From Bacillota bacterium (GTDB lineage: Bacteria; Bacillota; Clostridia; Acetivibrionales; DTU013): a stretch of 64,000 nucleotides of DNA. Location: the NCBI GenBank assembly GCA_023412915.1, contig JAEZRE010000014.1:124001-188000 (forward strand). Reading direction: 5' to 3'. Shown here piece after piece: positions 33,772 through 43,200 of the stretch (position 1 is the stretch's first letter; the number at the start of each line of letters is the position of its first letter). The position numbers and the translations under genes were made by a program. The notes beneath the pieces are model-generated. The model was not told the DNA's origin. It worked only from the letters and a program-made list of their open reading frames with translations, and made no database searches.

Positions 33772-35493
33772 TCATTCCAGAAGCTTTCTGGCAGTCATAA
33801 CACAGTTGCGGCCGGCAGCCTTGGCGCCGTAAAGCGCGTCATCCGCAGTCCGAACCAGATCGTTCTCATTCAGTACGCATTCGTCGAAGGAGGATATGCC
33901 GAAGCTGGCTGTTACGGAAACGCTTATCAGGTTGTCCTGTATGATATGTTTTTCGATCAGCCTTCTCAATGCTTCGACCTTTTCGTAAGCTTCGCTGAGA
34001 TTTGTCCTCGGCAGTAAAATAATGAACTCCTCTCCCCCGTAACGCGCCATCATGTCGTTTTTACGCAGCGCAGCCTTTACTGCCTTGACGACCGAAGTCA
34101 GCACCATATCTCCGAACATGTGCCCATAATTGTCATTGAATCTCTTAAAATGATCTATATCGAAAATTACAAGGGAAAGAGGATAGTTGTCGTTTTTCGC
34201 ATGGAGAAACTCAATTTCGAGCCTTTCCTGGAAATAATGCCTGTTATATATGTCCGTAAGGCCGTCTTTCCTTGCAAGCTCCCTCATCTCGTCATACAGC
34301 TCCGCGTTTTCCATGACAATGCCGACCTGCTGCGCTATGATGCTCAGGAGACGTACGTTTTCCTCGTCGAAGGCGTTGTTGTATTTGTGCTCGACGAGCA
34401 CCAGACCGTACTTTCTCGAGCTAGTTATCAACGGCACACAAATAAGAGAGTTGATATCCCTGCCGCAAGTGAAGACATACTGCATGTAATCGACGTTATT
34501 CTCCAATATCGTTTTCCCGTTGTTCAAAGCGTCCATCAGTATGCCACTGTTTATATTGTCAGTTATCGTGGCAAGTTCGCTTATGTTTGTGATGTTCGTA
34601 GTGTGGACCTTCAGACGCCCGATATTTTCATCGTACAGTATTATCGTAGAGCAGCTTACTCCCATAACGCCAAGTATTATATCATTGAGCCGTTTCAGCA
34701 GCTCCTTTATATCAAGTACTGAGCCTATCGCCTGGCTGATCTGGTGGAGTGTATAAAATTCGGCGATGCTTTTTGAAAGGTTTTTATTCGATTCTTCCAG
34801 TTTTCCTGCGCTTGAGGTCAGCCTATCGTACTCCTTCTTTATATCTTCCCAGGAGCTTTCAAGCTTGAGGCATTTTTCTTCCATCTGCTCCAGGTTGCTT
34901 ACGTTTTTTATCTCGCATTCAATATTACACCTGTTAAGCTGGCTTAAAAAATGTACTGAAATGTAAAACAATATGTATATGGCGAGCAACCGGCTGAGCC
35001 CATAGCCCAAAGCGCCGTCCAAAGCCGCATTTCGAGTAAGCGGCTTTAAATTCGCAAGCAGCGATATGGAAATATTTATTAAAAGAGAAACCGTCAGTAA
35101 AACATATCCTGCGCGTGCGCCCTTGACAAGAGTCGTTATCAGGATCGGTATGATTATGATAAAATAGAACCAATCATTGATATTCGAAAAATTCGAAATA
35201 AATGAGACAATAAATAGGAATATCAGCTTGTCCGCATAATAGACCGCCCTGTTTTCCAGAAATCCTTTCAGGAATATCCACCTGCGTGTGAAGCAGATCA
35301 TTAGTGAAATGATAAAAACTGCGGTGATCCATAAAAGCGTAGTCTTCTCTTCAGTTGACTTGACCAATGCCGTACTCTTGAGCAACTCATTTCCTGCCAA
35401 ATATAGAAGCATCCCGGCCGTAAAAAACAGGAAGGATATTCTTATGTATACCAGTTCGTAACCCTGGTATTTGCTGTACACTTTCTTATCCAT
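33772..35493 (-). CDS. GAF-GGDEF diguanylate cyclase with 7-TM-like N-terminus
   Basis: A 573-residue signalling enzyme. An N-terminal membrane region of about seven TM helices (20-180) is followed by a coiled-coil (about 190-245), a GAF-like domain (about 255-400) and a GGDEF domain with the active motif ARYGGEEFIILL (about 489-500) and the DDALYGAKAAGRN end. GGEEF is a catalytically competent variant. I see no RxxD inhibitory site immediately upstream, though I did not examine it by alignment. Together with the PilZ protein at 52 kb and comFB it suggests a cyclic-di-GMP network. Confidence 0.92.
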   Translation of the reverse strand: MDKKVYSKYQGYELVYIRISFLFFTAGMLLYLAGNELLKSTALVKSTEEKTTLLWITAVFIISLMICFTRRWIFLKGFLENRAVYYADKLIFLFIVSFISNFSNINDWFYFIIIIPILITTLVKGARAGYVLLTVSLLINISISLLANLKPLTRNAALDGALGYGLSRLLAIYILFYISVHFLSQLNRCNIECEIKNVSNLEQMEEKCLKLESSWEDIKKEYDRLTSSAGKLEESNKNLSKSIAEFYTLHQISQAIGSVLDIKELLKRLNDIILGVMGVSCSTIILYDENIGRLKVHTTNITNISELATITDNINSGILMDALNNGKTILENNVDYMQYVFTCGRDINSLICVPLITSSRKYGLVLVEHKYNNAFDEENVRLLSIIAQQVGIVMENAELYDEMRELARKDGLTDIYNRHYFQERLEIEFLHAKNDNYPLSLVIFDIDHFKRFNDNYGHMFGDMVLTSVVKAVKAALRKNDMMARYGGEEFIILLPRTNLSEAYEKVEALRRLIEKHIIQDNLISVSVTASFGISSFDECVLNENDLVRTADDALYGAKAAGRNCVMTARKLLE

Positions 35494-35514
35494 CAATTTC
35501 AGTAATTACGCCCC

Positions 35515-37821
35515 CTACTTTTTCCAATATATCTCGACTGTGTCTCCCGAACGGATATTATCCGTGAATGCGGCCTGCTGTCCGTTAAGTTTGAGAACTA
35601 TTGTGCCCTGGGGTTTCGTCAGATCAAAATCTATGTGATTGAATATATCTACGAATATATACTGTGCTCTGTCATCATCAAGAATTACCCTCCGCCCGTT
35701 TACGCTAATCGTCACATCCGGGTGTGCCTTGCCGCCGGCATTTTTAACCGAAGTGTCGGGCAAGCTCCGCTCCTTCGCTTCAATTCCGGCCGAAGCCGCT
35801 GTTATAGGCGATTCCTCGGGCGTTTTTACAGGCGTTTCCTCGTCTTCATCCTGATAAAGTCCGGTAGCCGCAAAGTGTGAGAAAGGTTTGTCTTCCCCGG
35901 CAGCTGCAGCGAATATGGATGATTGAGGGTCTGCCGGTACGAAAGATACCTTAGCGACAGGATGCAGCTCGGAACACTCTACCAAATCTTTGTCAGCAAG
36001 AATATAATCGTCATCTTCGTCCCTATCGTTAACTAAAATTTTATGAGTACTCCTTTCGAAGCCGGCCGCACCGAGGAGTTCGCCCAAAGTCCTCATCTGC
36101 GTTATCTGCACTACATCCCCGTCCTTTATAAGGGTCTCTCTGTCCGTCTGTCTGCCGTTGATGAATAACAGTGTGCTTATGTCGATAACATTGCCGTTCA
36201 ATCTAACCTTACCCTCCGAGAAGGAAGAAACCAGTTCATATGCTGCAACAACCGCGTCTTTGCCGTCCTCGGCCGGAATCACCACTATGCTGTCGCCGTA
36301 TGCGATAGGAGTATCGAGGCTGGACTGTTTTCCGTTCACATAGATCTCCGCAGCCTTGCCGAACTGGCCGCGGACATGACGCACCTCCCCGTTGACGGAG
36401 AAGGTCATCCCCTTTCCGGATCTGCCTATCAGATTTCCCGCGTCATAACCGAACAATATCAGAGCGTCGGCAACTGTAAGCTTCTTTGAATTGAACAGCC
36501 TGATTTTTTTATCGTTGACCGTAACCGAAAGGAAATCCTTGCCACCGTACATCTGCGCAGTGACGGCAATGCCGTAGGGAGTGATCGATTCGGGGCCTGA
36601 AAGCTTCTTATCGTTGAATTTTATATCCCTTATAACGTCCCTGCCTCTTACTACGACCCTGTCCTCTACCAATCCCAGTTGCTGCGAGAGCATTTCGGGA
36701 AGACCCGGAATGCGGCTTCCCCCGCCTACCAGAAATACGGCGTTTGGCGCTTTGCGATTGAACTCGAGTATTTTCTGCGAAATGGTCGACGCAAGCTGCG
36801 AAACAGTATCCTCTATGGATTTGTAAACCTCCGCCGCAGACACGGTCTGCTTTTTTTTGAGTATGTCGGTGAAGGTTATGTTATCCCTGCTCGTCGACAG
36901 AGCTATTTTTATTTTTTCTCCCGTATTGAAATCCACAAGGTAATTCTGAGAAATTTTCTCAGTAATTTCATCGCCCGCCACAGGCACCATTGCATAGGCG
37001 ATAACGCTGCCGTCCCTGGTAAGCGCGATGTCCGATGTGCCCGCGCCTATGTCGACAAGCGCCAGGTTGAGCAGCCTCAGGTCTGCCGGTATAGTCACGT
37101 TTATCGCAGCGATAGGTTCCAGCGTAAGGCTCGAAACTTCGAGCCCGATCTTGCCCATTACTGTATAAAGGCTGTCGACGACGATTATCGGCAGGAACGT
37201 AGCCAGTATATCGGCTCCCACATTTTTGCCCTTATGCCCGATAAGCTTCGATATTACATAATTATTCAGATAATAGTTGATGACGCTGTAGCCGACACAA
37301 TAAAACTGTGTCTTGTCCTCGCCGTCCATCTCTTCGTCGAGTATCATCTGAGCACGCTGTATGCCTTCTATCTCCAGGCTGCTTACCAGATCGGCGTCTA
37401 TCTCGCGCCCTGCTTCTAGATTTTTTTCGACTTTGACCTGACAGGTCTTGAGAACCCTTCCTGCAGCCGCTATGGCAACTCTCTTTAGCTTTATGCCGAG
37501 TCTTGCCTCCAGCTTCTGCCTTACGTCAGCCGCCGCCTGCGCAACCTGTTCTATATCATGTATCTGGCCGTCCAACATGGCTCTGTTCTTGTGTTCGGTT
37601 ATTTCGGTGGCGAGGATTCTGAAGCAGTTTTCCTCCTGCACACCGACTACTCCGACGACAGTTCTTGTTCCTATATCCAGAGCAAATACGAGTTCTTCCT
37701 GGGATATACCGGATAACAGCCCGTCAGGCTGCTTTTCTTTTTTGGCAAGGCTTATCACTCTGCTGGTCTTTTTGTCGCTCTTTTCGGTTTTTTTCAGCTT
37801 GTTTCCGGTATTTTTGTTCAT
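35515..37821 (-). CDS. FtsA/actin-like ATPase fused to C-terminal beta-grasp-like repeats
   Basis: A 768-residue protein. Residues 1-45 are a basic Lys-rich leader. Residues 43-430 form an FtsA-type actin fold: phosphate-1 LDIGTRTVVGVVG (about 49-61), phosphate-2 VDIGAGTSDIAL (about 265-276) and adenosine motif VFLVGGGSRIPGLPE (about 370-384). After that come at least three copies of an [IVL]NG.Q........GD.V.I pattern (about 488-512, 554-578, 742-766), separated by acidic, Ala/Glu-rich linkers. Ordinary FtsA is about 420 residues. Similar long FtsA-domain proteins exist in Clostridia with unproven function, and no ftsZ is adjacent here. Confidence 0.87.
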   Translation of the reverse strand: MNKNTGNKLKKTEKSDKKTSRVISLAKKEKQPDGLLSGISQEELVFALDIGTRTVVGVVGVQEENCFRILATEITEHKNRAMLDGQIHDIEQVAQAAADVRQKLEARLGIKLKRVAIAAAGRVLKTCQVKVEKNLEAGREIDADLVSSLEIEGIQRAQMILDEEMDGEDKTQFYCVGYSVINYYLNNYVISKLIGHKGKNVGADILATFLPIIVVDSLYTVMGKIGLEVSSLTLEPIAAINVTIPADLRLLNLALVDIGAGTSDIALTRDGSVIAYAMVPVAGDEITEKISQNYLVDFNTGEKIKIALSTSRDNITFTDILKKKQTVSAAEVYKSIEDTVSQLASTISQKILEFNRKAPNAVFLVGGGSRIPGLPEMLSQQLGLVEDRVVVRGRDVIRDIKFNDKKLSGPESITPYGIAVTAQMYGGKDFLSVTVNDKKIRLFNSKKLTVADALILFGYDAGNLIGRSGKGMTFSVNGEVRHVRGQFGKAAEIYVNGKQSSLDTPIAYGDSIVVIPAEDGKDAVVAAYELVSSFSEGKVRLNGNVIDISTLLFINGRQTDRETLIKDGDVVQITQMRTLGELLGAAGFERSTHKILVNDRDEDDDYILADKDLVECSELHPVAKVSFVPADPQSSIFAAAAGEDKPFSHFAATGLYQDEDEETPVKTPEESPITAASAGIEAKERSLPDTSVKNAGGKAHPDVTISVNGRRVILDDDRAQYIFVDIFNHIDFDLTKPQGTIVLKLNGQQAAFTDNIRSGDTVEIYWKK

Positions 37822-37992
37822 AGCCGATACCCCTTGATATTGACATAACGTTTAAACCTTTATTTATTCGACAATAAAAGTCAAAAATCCTTCTATATAT
37901 CTGGAAAGGTATAACGTAATTTCCGAAGATATATCGCAATAGGTATTAAAGGATGTCGGATTGGGTTCCGGATGGGAATCCGGGTCGGGTTC

Positions 37993-38628
37993 TTACTTCT
38001 GTCCCGACCCGAATCTGCAGTGCGGTAATATCGGGCAATCACCGCACTTCGGTTTTCTGGCGTCGCAAAGCGCGCGCCCGTGAAAAACAAGCTGGTGGCA
38101 GAAGCTGCCCCATTTTTCGGCAGGAAGCAGCTTCATGAGGTCATACTCTATTTTTTCCGGGTCTTCATTATCGGTAAGGCCCATCCTGTTGGTCAAACGC
38201 TTGGCATGGGTGTCTATCACGACGCCCGGAACTCCGAAGCTGTCGTTGAGGATGAGATTGGCCGTTTTCCTCCCCACCCCGGGCAGCTTCAGCAAATCCT
38301 CGATATTTGACGGGACATTCCCGCCGTAATCGGAAATTATCATTCTGCAAGCAGCGATTATATTCTTTGCCTTGTTGTGATAGAAGCCCGTCGATCTGAT
38401 ATCCTGTTCGAGCTCTTCCAGGTCGGCATTCGCAAAATCCTGCACACTTTTGTACTTCCTGAACAGATCCTTGGTAACAATATTCACCCTTGCATCGGTG
38501 CATTGTGCCGCCAGCTGAGTGGCTACCATCAGCTGGAGCGGGTCCTTGTATTCTAGCGAGCAGGCTGCCTCGGGATACATTTCCTGAAGCAGCTCCGCAA
38601 TTTTCAGCGTTTTTTGCTTTTTTGTCAT
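37993..38628 (-). CDS. nth: Endonuclease III
   Basis: DNA glycosylase/AP lyase for oxidised pyrimidines. The 211-residue protein has the helix-hairpin-helix LLKLPGVGRKTANLIL with the catalytic Lys (about 112-127), the catalytic Asp in VVIDTHAKRLTNRMG (about 135-149) and a 4Fe-4S cluster C-X6-C-X2-C-X5-C at the end (about 187-203). The start overlaps the stop of glgA by 4 bp. Its 3' flank (37955-37992) holds a GC-rich hairpin that may terminate the unit. Confidence 0.96.
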   Translation of the reverse strand: MTKKQKTLKIAELLQEMYPEAACSLEYKDPLQLMVATQLAAQCTDARVNIVTKDLFRKYKSVQDFANADLEELEQDIRSTGFYHNKAKNIIAACRMIISDYGGNVPSNIEDLLKLPGVGRKTANLILNDSFGVPGVVIDTHAKRLTNRMGLTDNEDPEKIEYDLMKLLPAEKWGSFCHQLVFHGRALCDARKPKCGDCPILPHCRFGSGQK

Positions 38629-40094
38629 TTTCCCGCCTTCTTTCCAATGGCGTGCAGATAAAGCTCTTCATATTTTTTCGCCGACCTGTTCCATGAAAAA
38701 TCGGTCTGCAACGCCCTTAGGATTAATTTATCCCAATCCTCCGGTTTTTCATGATATATCTTCAAAGCTCTTCTGACGGCGTCAAGCATTTCATCGGAGG
38801 AGAAATTATCGAAGGAAAAACCATTTCCTTTCCCGTTATCGCTGTCATAATCGGTCACCGTCTCGGCAAGCCCGCCGGTCGCCCTGACGATCGGGATCGT
38901 CCCGTATCTCAGGCTGATTAACTGTCCAAGTCCGCAGGGTTCAAAACGCGAGGGCATGAGAAACATATCGCTGCCCGCATATATCCTCTGCGCCAATGCT
39001 CCGTTGAAGCCGATATATACCGCGATCTTGCCCGGAAAATCATTTGCTATGCGTCTGAACTGATCCTGGTAATAATCGTCGCCCGTTCCGAGCAGTACGA
39101 ATTGAATATCCTGTGAAAGAATATCGCCGATCTTTTCGATCAGCAGATTCAGGCCTTTCTGACCGGACAGCCTCGATATCAGCCCGATCATGGGTACATC
39201 GCCTACAGGAAGACCCATTTCCGCCTGCAGGGCATATTTATTTTCCTTTTTATCTTTAAAATTGGACGGACCGAAATTACGGGCTATCGATTTGTCCGTC
39301 TGCGGATCGAATTCGTCATAATTTAAACCGTTCAATATTCCGAACAGGTCCCCCGAGCGTTTTCCAAGCAGCCCGTCGAGGCGCTCACCGTACTGCGGCG
39401 TCTGTATCTCACGGGCATATACCTCGCTGACCGTATTGATTATATCGGAATAGACGAGGCCTGTTTTCATAAAGTTGAACATACCGTAGAATTCGGCCTT
39501 TTCAGGAGTAAAAACGTCATACCCCACGTTCAGCAGCCTTACGGCGTAGCTTGAAAAATTGCCCTGATATTCGAGATTGTGTATCGTGAAAATCGTAGCT
39601 ATGGAGCTGTAAAATTCTTCGGAAGCATATTGCTCCTTCAGCAGCATGCAAACAGGACCCGTATGCCAGTCGTTACAGTGTATGATGTCGGGCTTGAAGC
39701 CTATCCTCGGGAGCATATCCAATACTGCCCTGCAGAAAAACGCAAAGCGGTCTGCGTCGTCGAAATGCCCGTAAATACCGTCCCTGTCAAAATACTTGTA
39801 GCTGTCGGCAAAATAGACGGTCAGTTTCTTGTTTCTTGCGCCCGCCTTGTACGGAACTTCGGTCTTCCTTATAATGCAGGTCTCGCTCCAGTTGTCGAGC
39901 TGTATCGGAAAATCCGCCACATATTCGAAATCACCTTTTATCTGGCGGTATCTGGGCATTACGGCTCTTACGTCATGCCCCTGCGCCGCAAGCGCTTTCG
40001 GCAGCGAACCCGCTACGTCGGCAAGCCCGCCGGTCTTCGCAAAAGGGGACATTTCTGCAGATACAAACAGTATTTTCAGTTTCTTTTCGCTCAT
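38625..40094 (-). CDS. glgA: Glycogen synthase (ADP-glucose type)
   Basis: GT5 family enzyme that extends alpha-1,4-glucan from ADP-glucose. The 489-residue protein has the ADP-glucose loop SPFAKTGGLADVAGSLPKAL (about 16-35), DIIHCNDWHTG (about 135-145) and the C-terminal active-site block MPSRFEPCGLGQLISLRYGT (about 379-398) with PIVRATGGLAETV after it. GGAGG precedes the ATG. No other glg genes adjoin it. Translation is coupled to nth downstream (ATGA overlap), an unusual partner. Confidence 0.97.
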   Translation of the reverse strand: MSEKKLKILFVSAEMSPFAKTGGLADVAGSLPKALAAQGHDVRAVMPRYRQIKGDFEYVADFPIQLDNWSETCIIRKTEVPYKAGARNKKLTVYFADSYKYFDRDGIYGHFDDADRFAFFCRAVLDMLPRIGFKPDIIHCNDWHTGPVCMLLKEQYASEEFYSSIATIFTIHNLEYQGNFSSYAVRLLNVGYDVFTPEKAEFYGMFNFMKTGLVYSDIINTVSEVYAREIQTPQYGERLDGLLGKRSGDLFGILNGLNYDEFDPQTDKSIARNFGPSNFKDKKENKYALQAEMGLPVGDVPMIGLISRLSGQKGLNLLIEKIGDILSQDIQFVLLGTGDDYYQDQFRRIANDFPGKIAVYIGFNGALAQRIYAGSDMFLMPSRFEPCGLGQLISLRYGTIPIVRATGGLAETVTDYDSDNGKGNGFSFDNFSSDEMLDAVRRALKIYHEKPEDWDKLILRALQTDFSWNRSAKKYEELYLHAIGKKAGK

Positions 40095-40235
40095 TTGAAC
40101 CTCCGGTAAGTTTGGTGGTCATATAAAAATATTATATGCCACAAATATACCTTAATCAACAGAACCGGAATCAACAGAAGCAGCCCGATAAACCTGTCAA
40201 TTTGGTCCGGCTTCGACGCAGCAACCAAGACATGG

Positions 40236-40267
40236 AAAAGGCGCCATCCGACTCGATGACGCCTTTA
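40236..40267 (-). terminator. Terminator of purL
   Basis: Minus strand AAAGGCGTCATC pairs with GATGGCGCCTTT (one G-U) around a 6-nt loop, then Ts. It starts 13 bp after the purL stop. Confidence 0.8.
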
Positions 40268-40279
40268 TGCAGTCAAACC

Positions 40280-43200
40280 TTACGCGAAATAGCGTATTCC
40301 TGCTTCGAACAAAAGCTGATCCTTGTTTCCCGGGACGTTTATGCAAACGTTGCTTCCCTTTCTCTCCGAATGACCCATTTTGCCCAATACTCTTCCGTCG
40401 GGGCTTGTTATGCCCTCAATGGCATACATCGAACCGTTCGGATTGTATCTGATATCGTAAGTTGCTTTCCCGTCGAGGTCTACGTACTGTGTTGCGATCT
40501 GTCCGTTCGCGGCGAGTTTTGCTATTGCGGCCTCCGGGGCGACGAACCTGCCCTCGCCGTGCGATACCGCGATTGTATGCATATCCCCGACTTTTACGTT
40601 ATTGAACCAGGGCGACTTGTTGGAAGCTATCCTTGTCCGGACCATGCACGAAACATGTCTGCCTATCGAATTGAATGTCAGCGTAGGGCTTTCCGCATCC
40701 ATTTCCCTTATCTCGCCGTAAGGCAGCAGACCGAGCTTGACCAGCGCCTGGAAACCGTTGCAGATGCCCAGTATCAGTCCGTCCCGTTTAAGCAGCATGT
40801 CCATGACGGCTTCCTTGATGTACGGGTTCCTGAACACGGTTGCAATGAATTTTCCGGAGCCCTCCGGTTCGTCTCCCGCGCTGAATCCGCCTGGGAACAT
40901 GATGATCCGGCTTTCGGATATCCTCTGTCTCATGGCCTGTATAGTCTCGTTGATACTTTCAGGCGTCAGGTTCTTTACGATGAACGTATCTGCGGTACTG
41001 CCCGCATTTTCGAAAGCTTTTGCAGAATCATACTCGCAATTGGTCCCCGGGAATACCGGAATGAATACTCTCGGTTTAGCCGTCTGTATCCGGGACATAT
41101 TCTTTGCTGTACAAGCCTTTGCATTATTGTCGCCTGTTTCTTTATAAAAATCGTAGGTTACGGCTCTGCCGCTTTCAGCTTCCGTCTTTGTCGGGAAAAT
41201 GCGTTCGAGCGGCTTCATCCAGTTTTCCACCATGTCTTCTAGCTCGAGCGTGACGCTGTCCTGCTTTGAGCCAGGTTTTGATTCCTGCTTGCCTGCTGAA
41301 AGACAGGCATCCTGCATATCGTCTTTTACTATTGTGACGGCGGGCCTTTCCATGGTATTACCGATAATTGCGAACGGCAGCCTGCCGAAGAGGCTTTGTA
41401 CGTCTTCTGCCGCATCTAGTTCGAGTATGATCGAGCCGTAATCGGGAGCAAAAAGGTCCAAACCGTCCGCTTTTATCTCCACTCCAATCATGTTGCCGAA
41501 GCACATCCTGCTTACGGCTCCCGCTATTCCGCCTTCCCGGACGGTACCGGCCGCTAGTATTTTATCCGCTTTAGCCAGCTGATGCACCTTTACGAATATG
41601 CTATCGAGCTGTTCAAAATCCGGCAATTCGTTATTATCTCTCACCAGTTTGAGCATTACAACCTGGCTGCCGGGCTTTTTGAATTCCGAAGACAGGGTCT
41701 TGCCGGCATCGGAAACTGCCACCGCGAAAGCAACAAGCGTCGGCGGGACATTCAGGTCCCTGAAGGTGCCCGACATGCTGTCCTTGCCGCCGATTGCAGC
41801 TATCTTGAGCTTCATCTGCGCATAATAAGCTCCCAGCAAAGCGCTGAAAGGTTTACCCCATCTGGAGGGTTCCTTTCCCGGCTTTTCGAAATATTCCTGC
41901 AGAGTCAGTCTCGCAGTTCTGTAATCGCCACCCAACGCAGCTATTTTGGCAGCCGCCTCTACAATCGCATAAATTGCACCGTGGAACGGGCTCCACTTCG
42001 CGATAGCAGGGTTGAAACCGAATGACATGAGCGTGCAGGTGTCGGTATCGCCCTTAAGCACCGGCAGCTTTGCGGCCATACCTTCAGCCGGGCTCAGCTG
42101 ATATTTGCCTCCGAACGGCATAAGGACAGTTCCCGCCCCTATCGTGCTGTCGAAACGTTCAACAAGCCCCTTCTGGCCGCACAGTTCGAGCTTCTGCAAA
42201 TCCTCCAGCCATTTGGCTGCAATTTCGTTCAATTCTGCCGATTCATTCGAAGCTGCTGCAGTTCCAGCCTTGCTCGACGTTAAAGCTGCACTCGAAGTTG
42301 GACTTGCACTTGAAGTTAGAGTTGAACTCGAAGCTAGAGTAGTACTCGAAGTTGAAGTTGAACTCGAAGCTGACGCCGAAGCTGCTTTTTTACCAGTTCT
42401 CCTCCTGAAGTAATTTCCCTCTTCGTCCGGTTCTTTCACTTCTATATCTATGTTTTGCTTTACACCGTTCGTATCGAGGAATTCCCTGCTCAAGTCGACA
42501 ATGACCTTTCCGCGCCATGTCATCCTGAGCCTGCCCGTATCCGTCACCACTGCCACCTGCGTAGCTTCCAGGTTTTCCTGTGCGGCTGCGGCGATGAACC
42601 TCTCCTCGTCTTCCTTTGTCACCACGACGGCCATTCTCTCCTGCGATTCGGATATTGCAAGCTCCGTCCCGTCCAAGCCCTCATATTTTTTAGGCACCTT
42701 GTCGAGATCTATGTCGAGCCCTTCTGCGAGCTCGCCTATTGCTACGGATACCCCGCCTGCGCCGAAGTCATTGCACCTTTTTATCATCCTGCTGACGGTC
42801 TCGTTCCTGAAAAGCCTTTGAATCTTTCTTTCCGTCGGAGGATTGCCCTTCTGCACCTCCGCCCCGCAGGTCAAAAGTGATTTTTCGTCATGCTCCTTGG
42901 ATGAGCCCGTGGCTCCGCCGCAGCCGTCGCGTCCGGTCCTGCCGCCCAAAAGTATTATTACGTCACCGGGCTTGGGCTCCTCCCTTACCACGTTCCTCTT
43001 TGGCGCAGCGCCTATAACCGCGCCTATTTCCATACGCTTCGCGACATAGCCTTCATCGTAAATCTCGGCTACCTGGCCCGTAGCGAGCCCTATCTGGTTA
43101 CCGTACGAGCTGTAGCCTGCAGCGGCGCCTGTGGTGATCTTCCTTTGGGGAAGCTTGCCCGCCAACGTATCTGCGACCTTCGTTCTGGGATCGCCGCTTC

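Noticed and set aside
37953..38030. GC-rich GGGTCGGG/CCCGACCC hairpin and CCCGGAT-like words at the nth 3' end as a mobile repeat
   Set aside because: Most simply a terminator-like hairpin; the words are too short and degenerate to support a repeat family.
42105..42413. Plus-strand 102-codon frame antisense to purL rich in Leu/Val/Glu
   Set aside because: It is the shadow of the simple repeats in the PurL linker.
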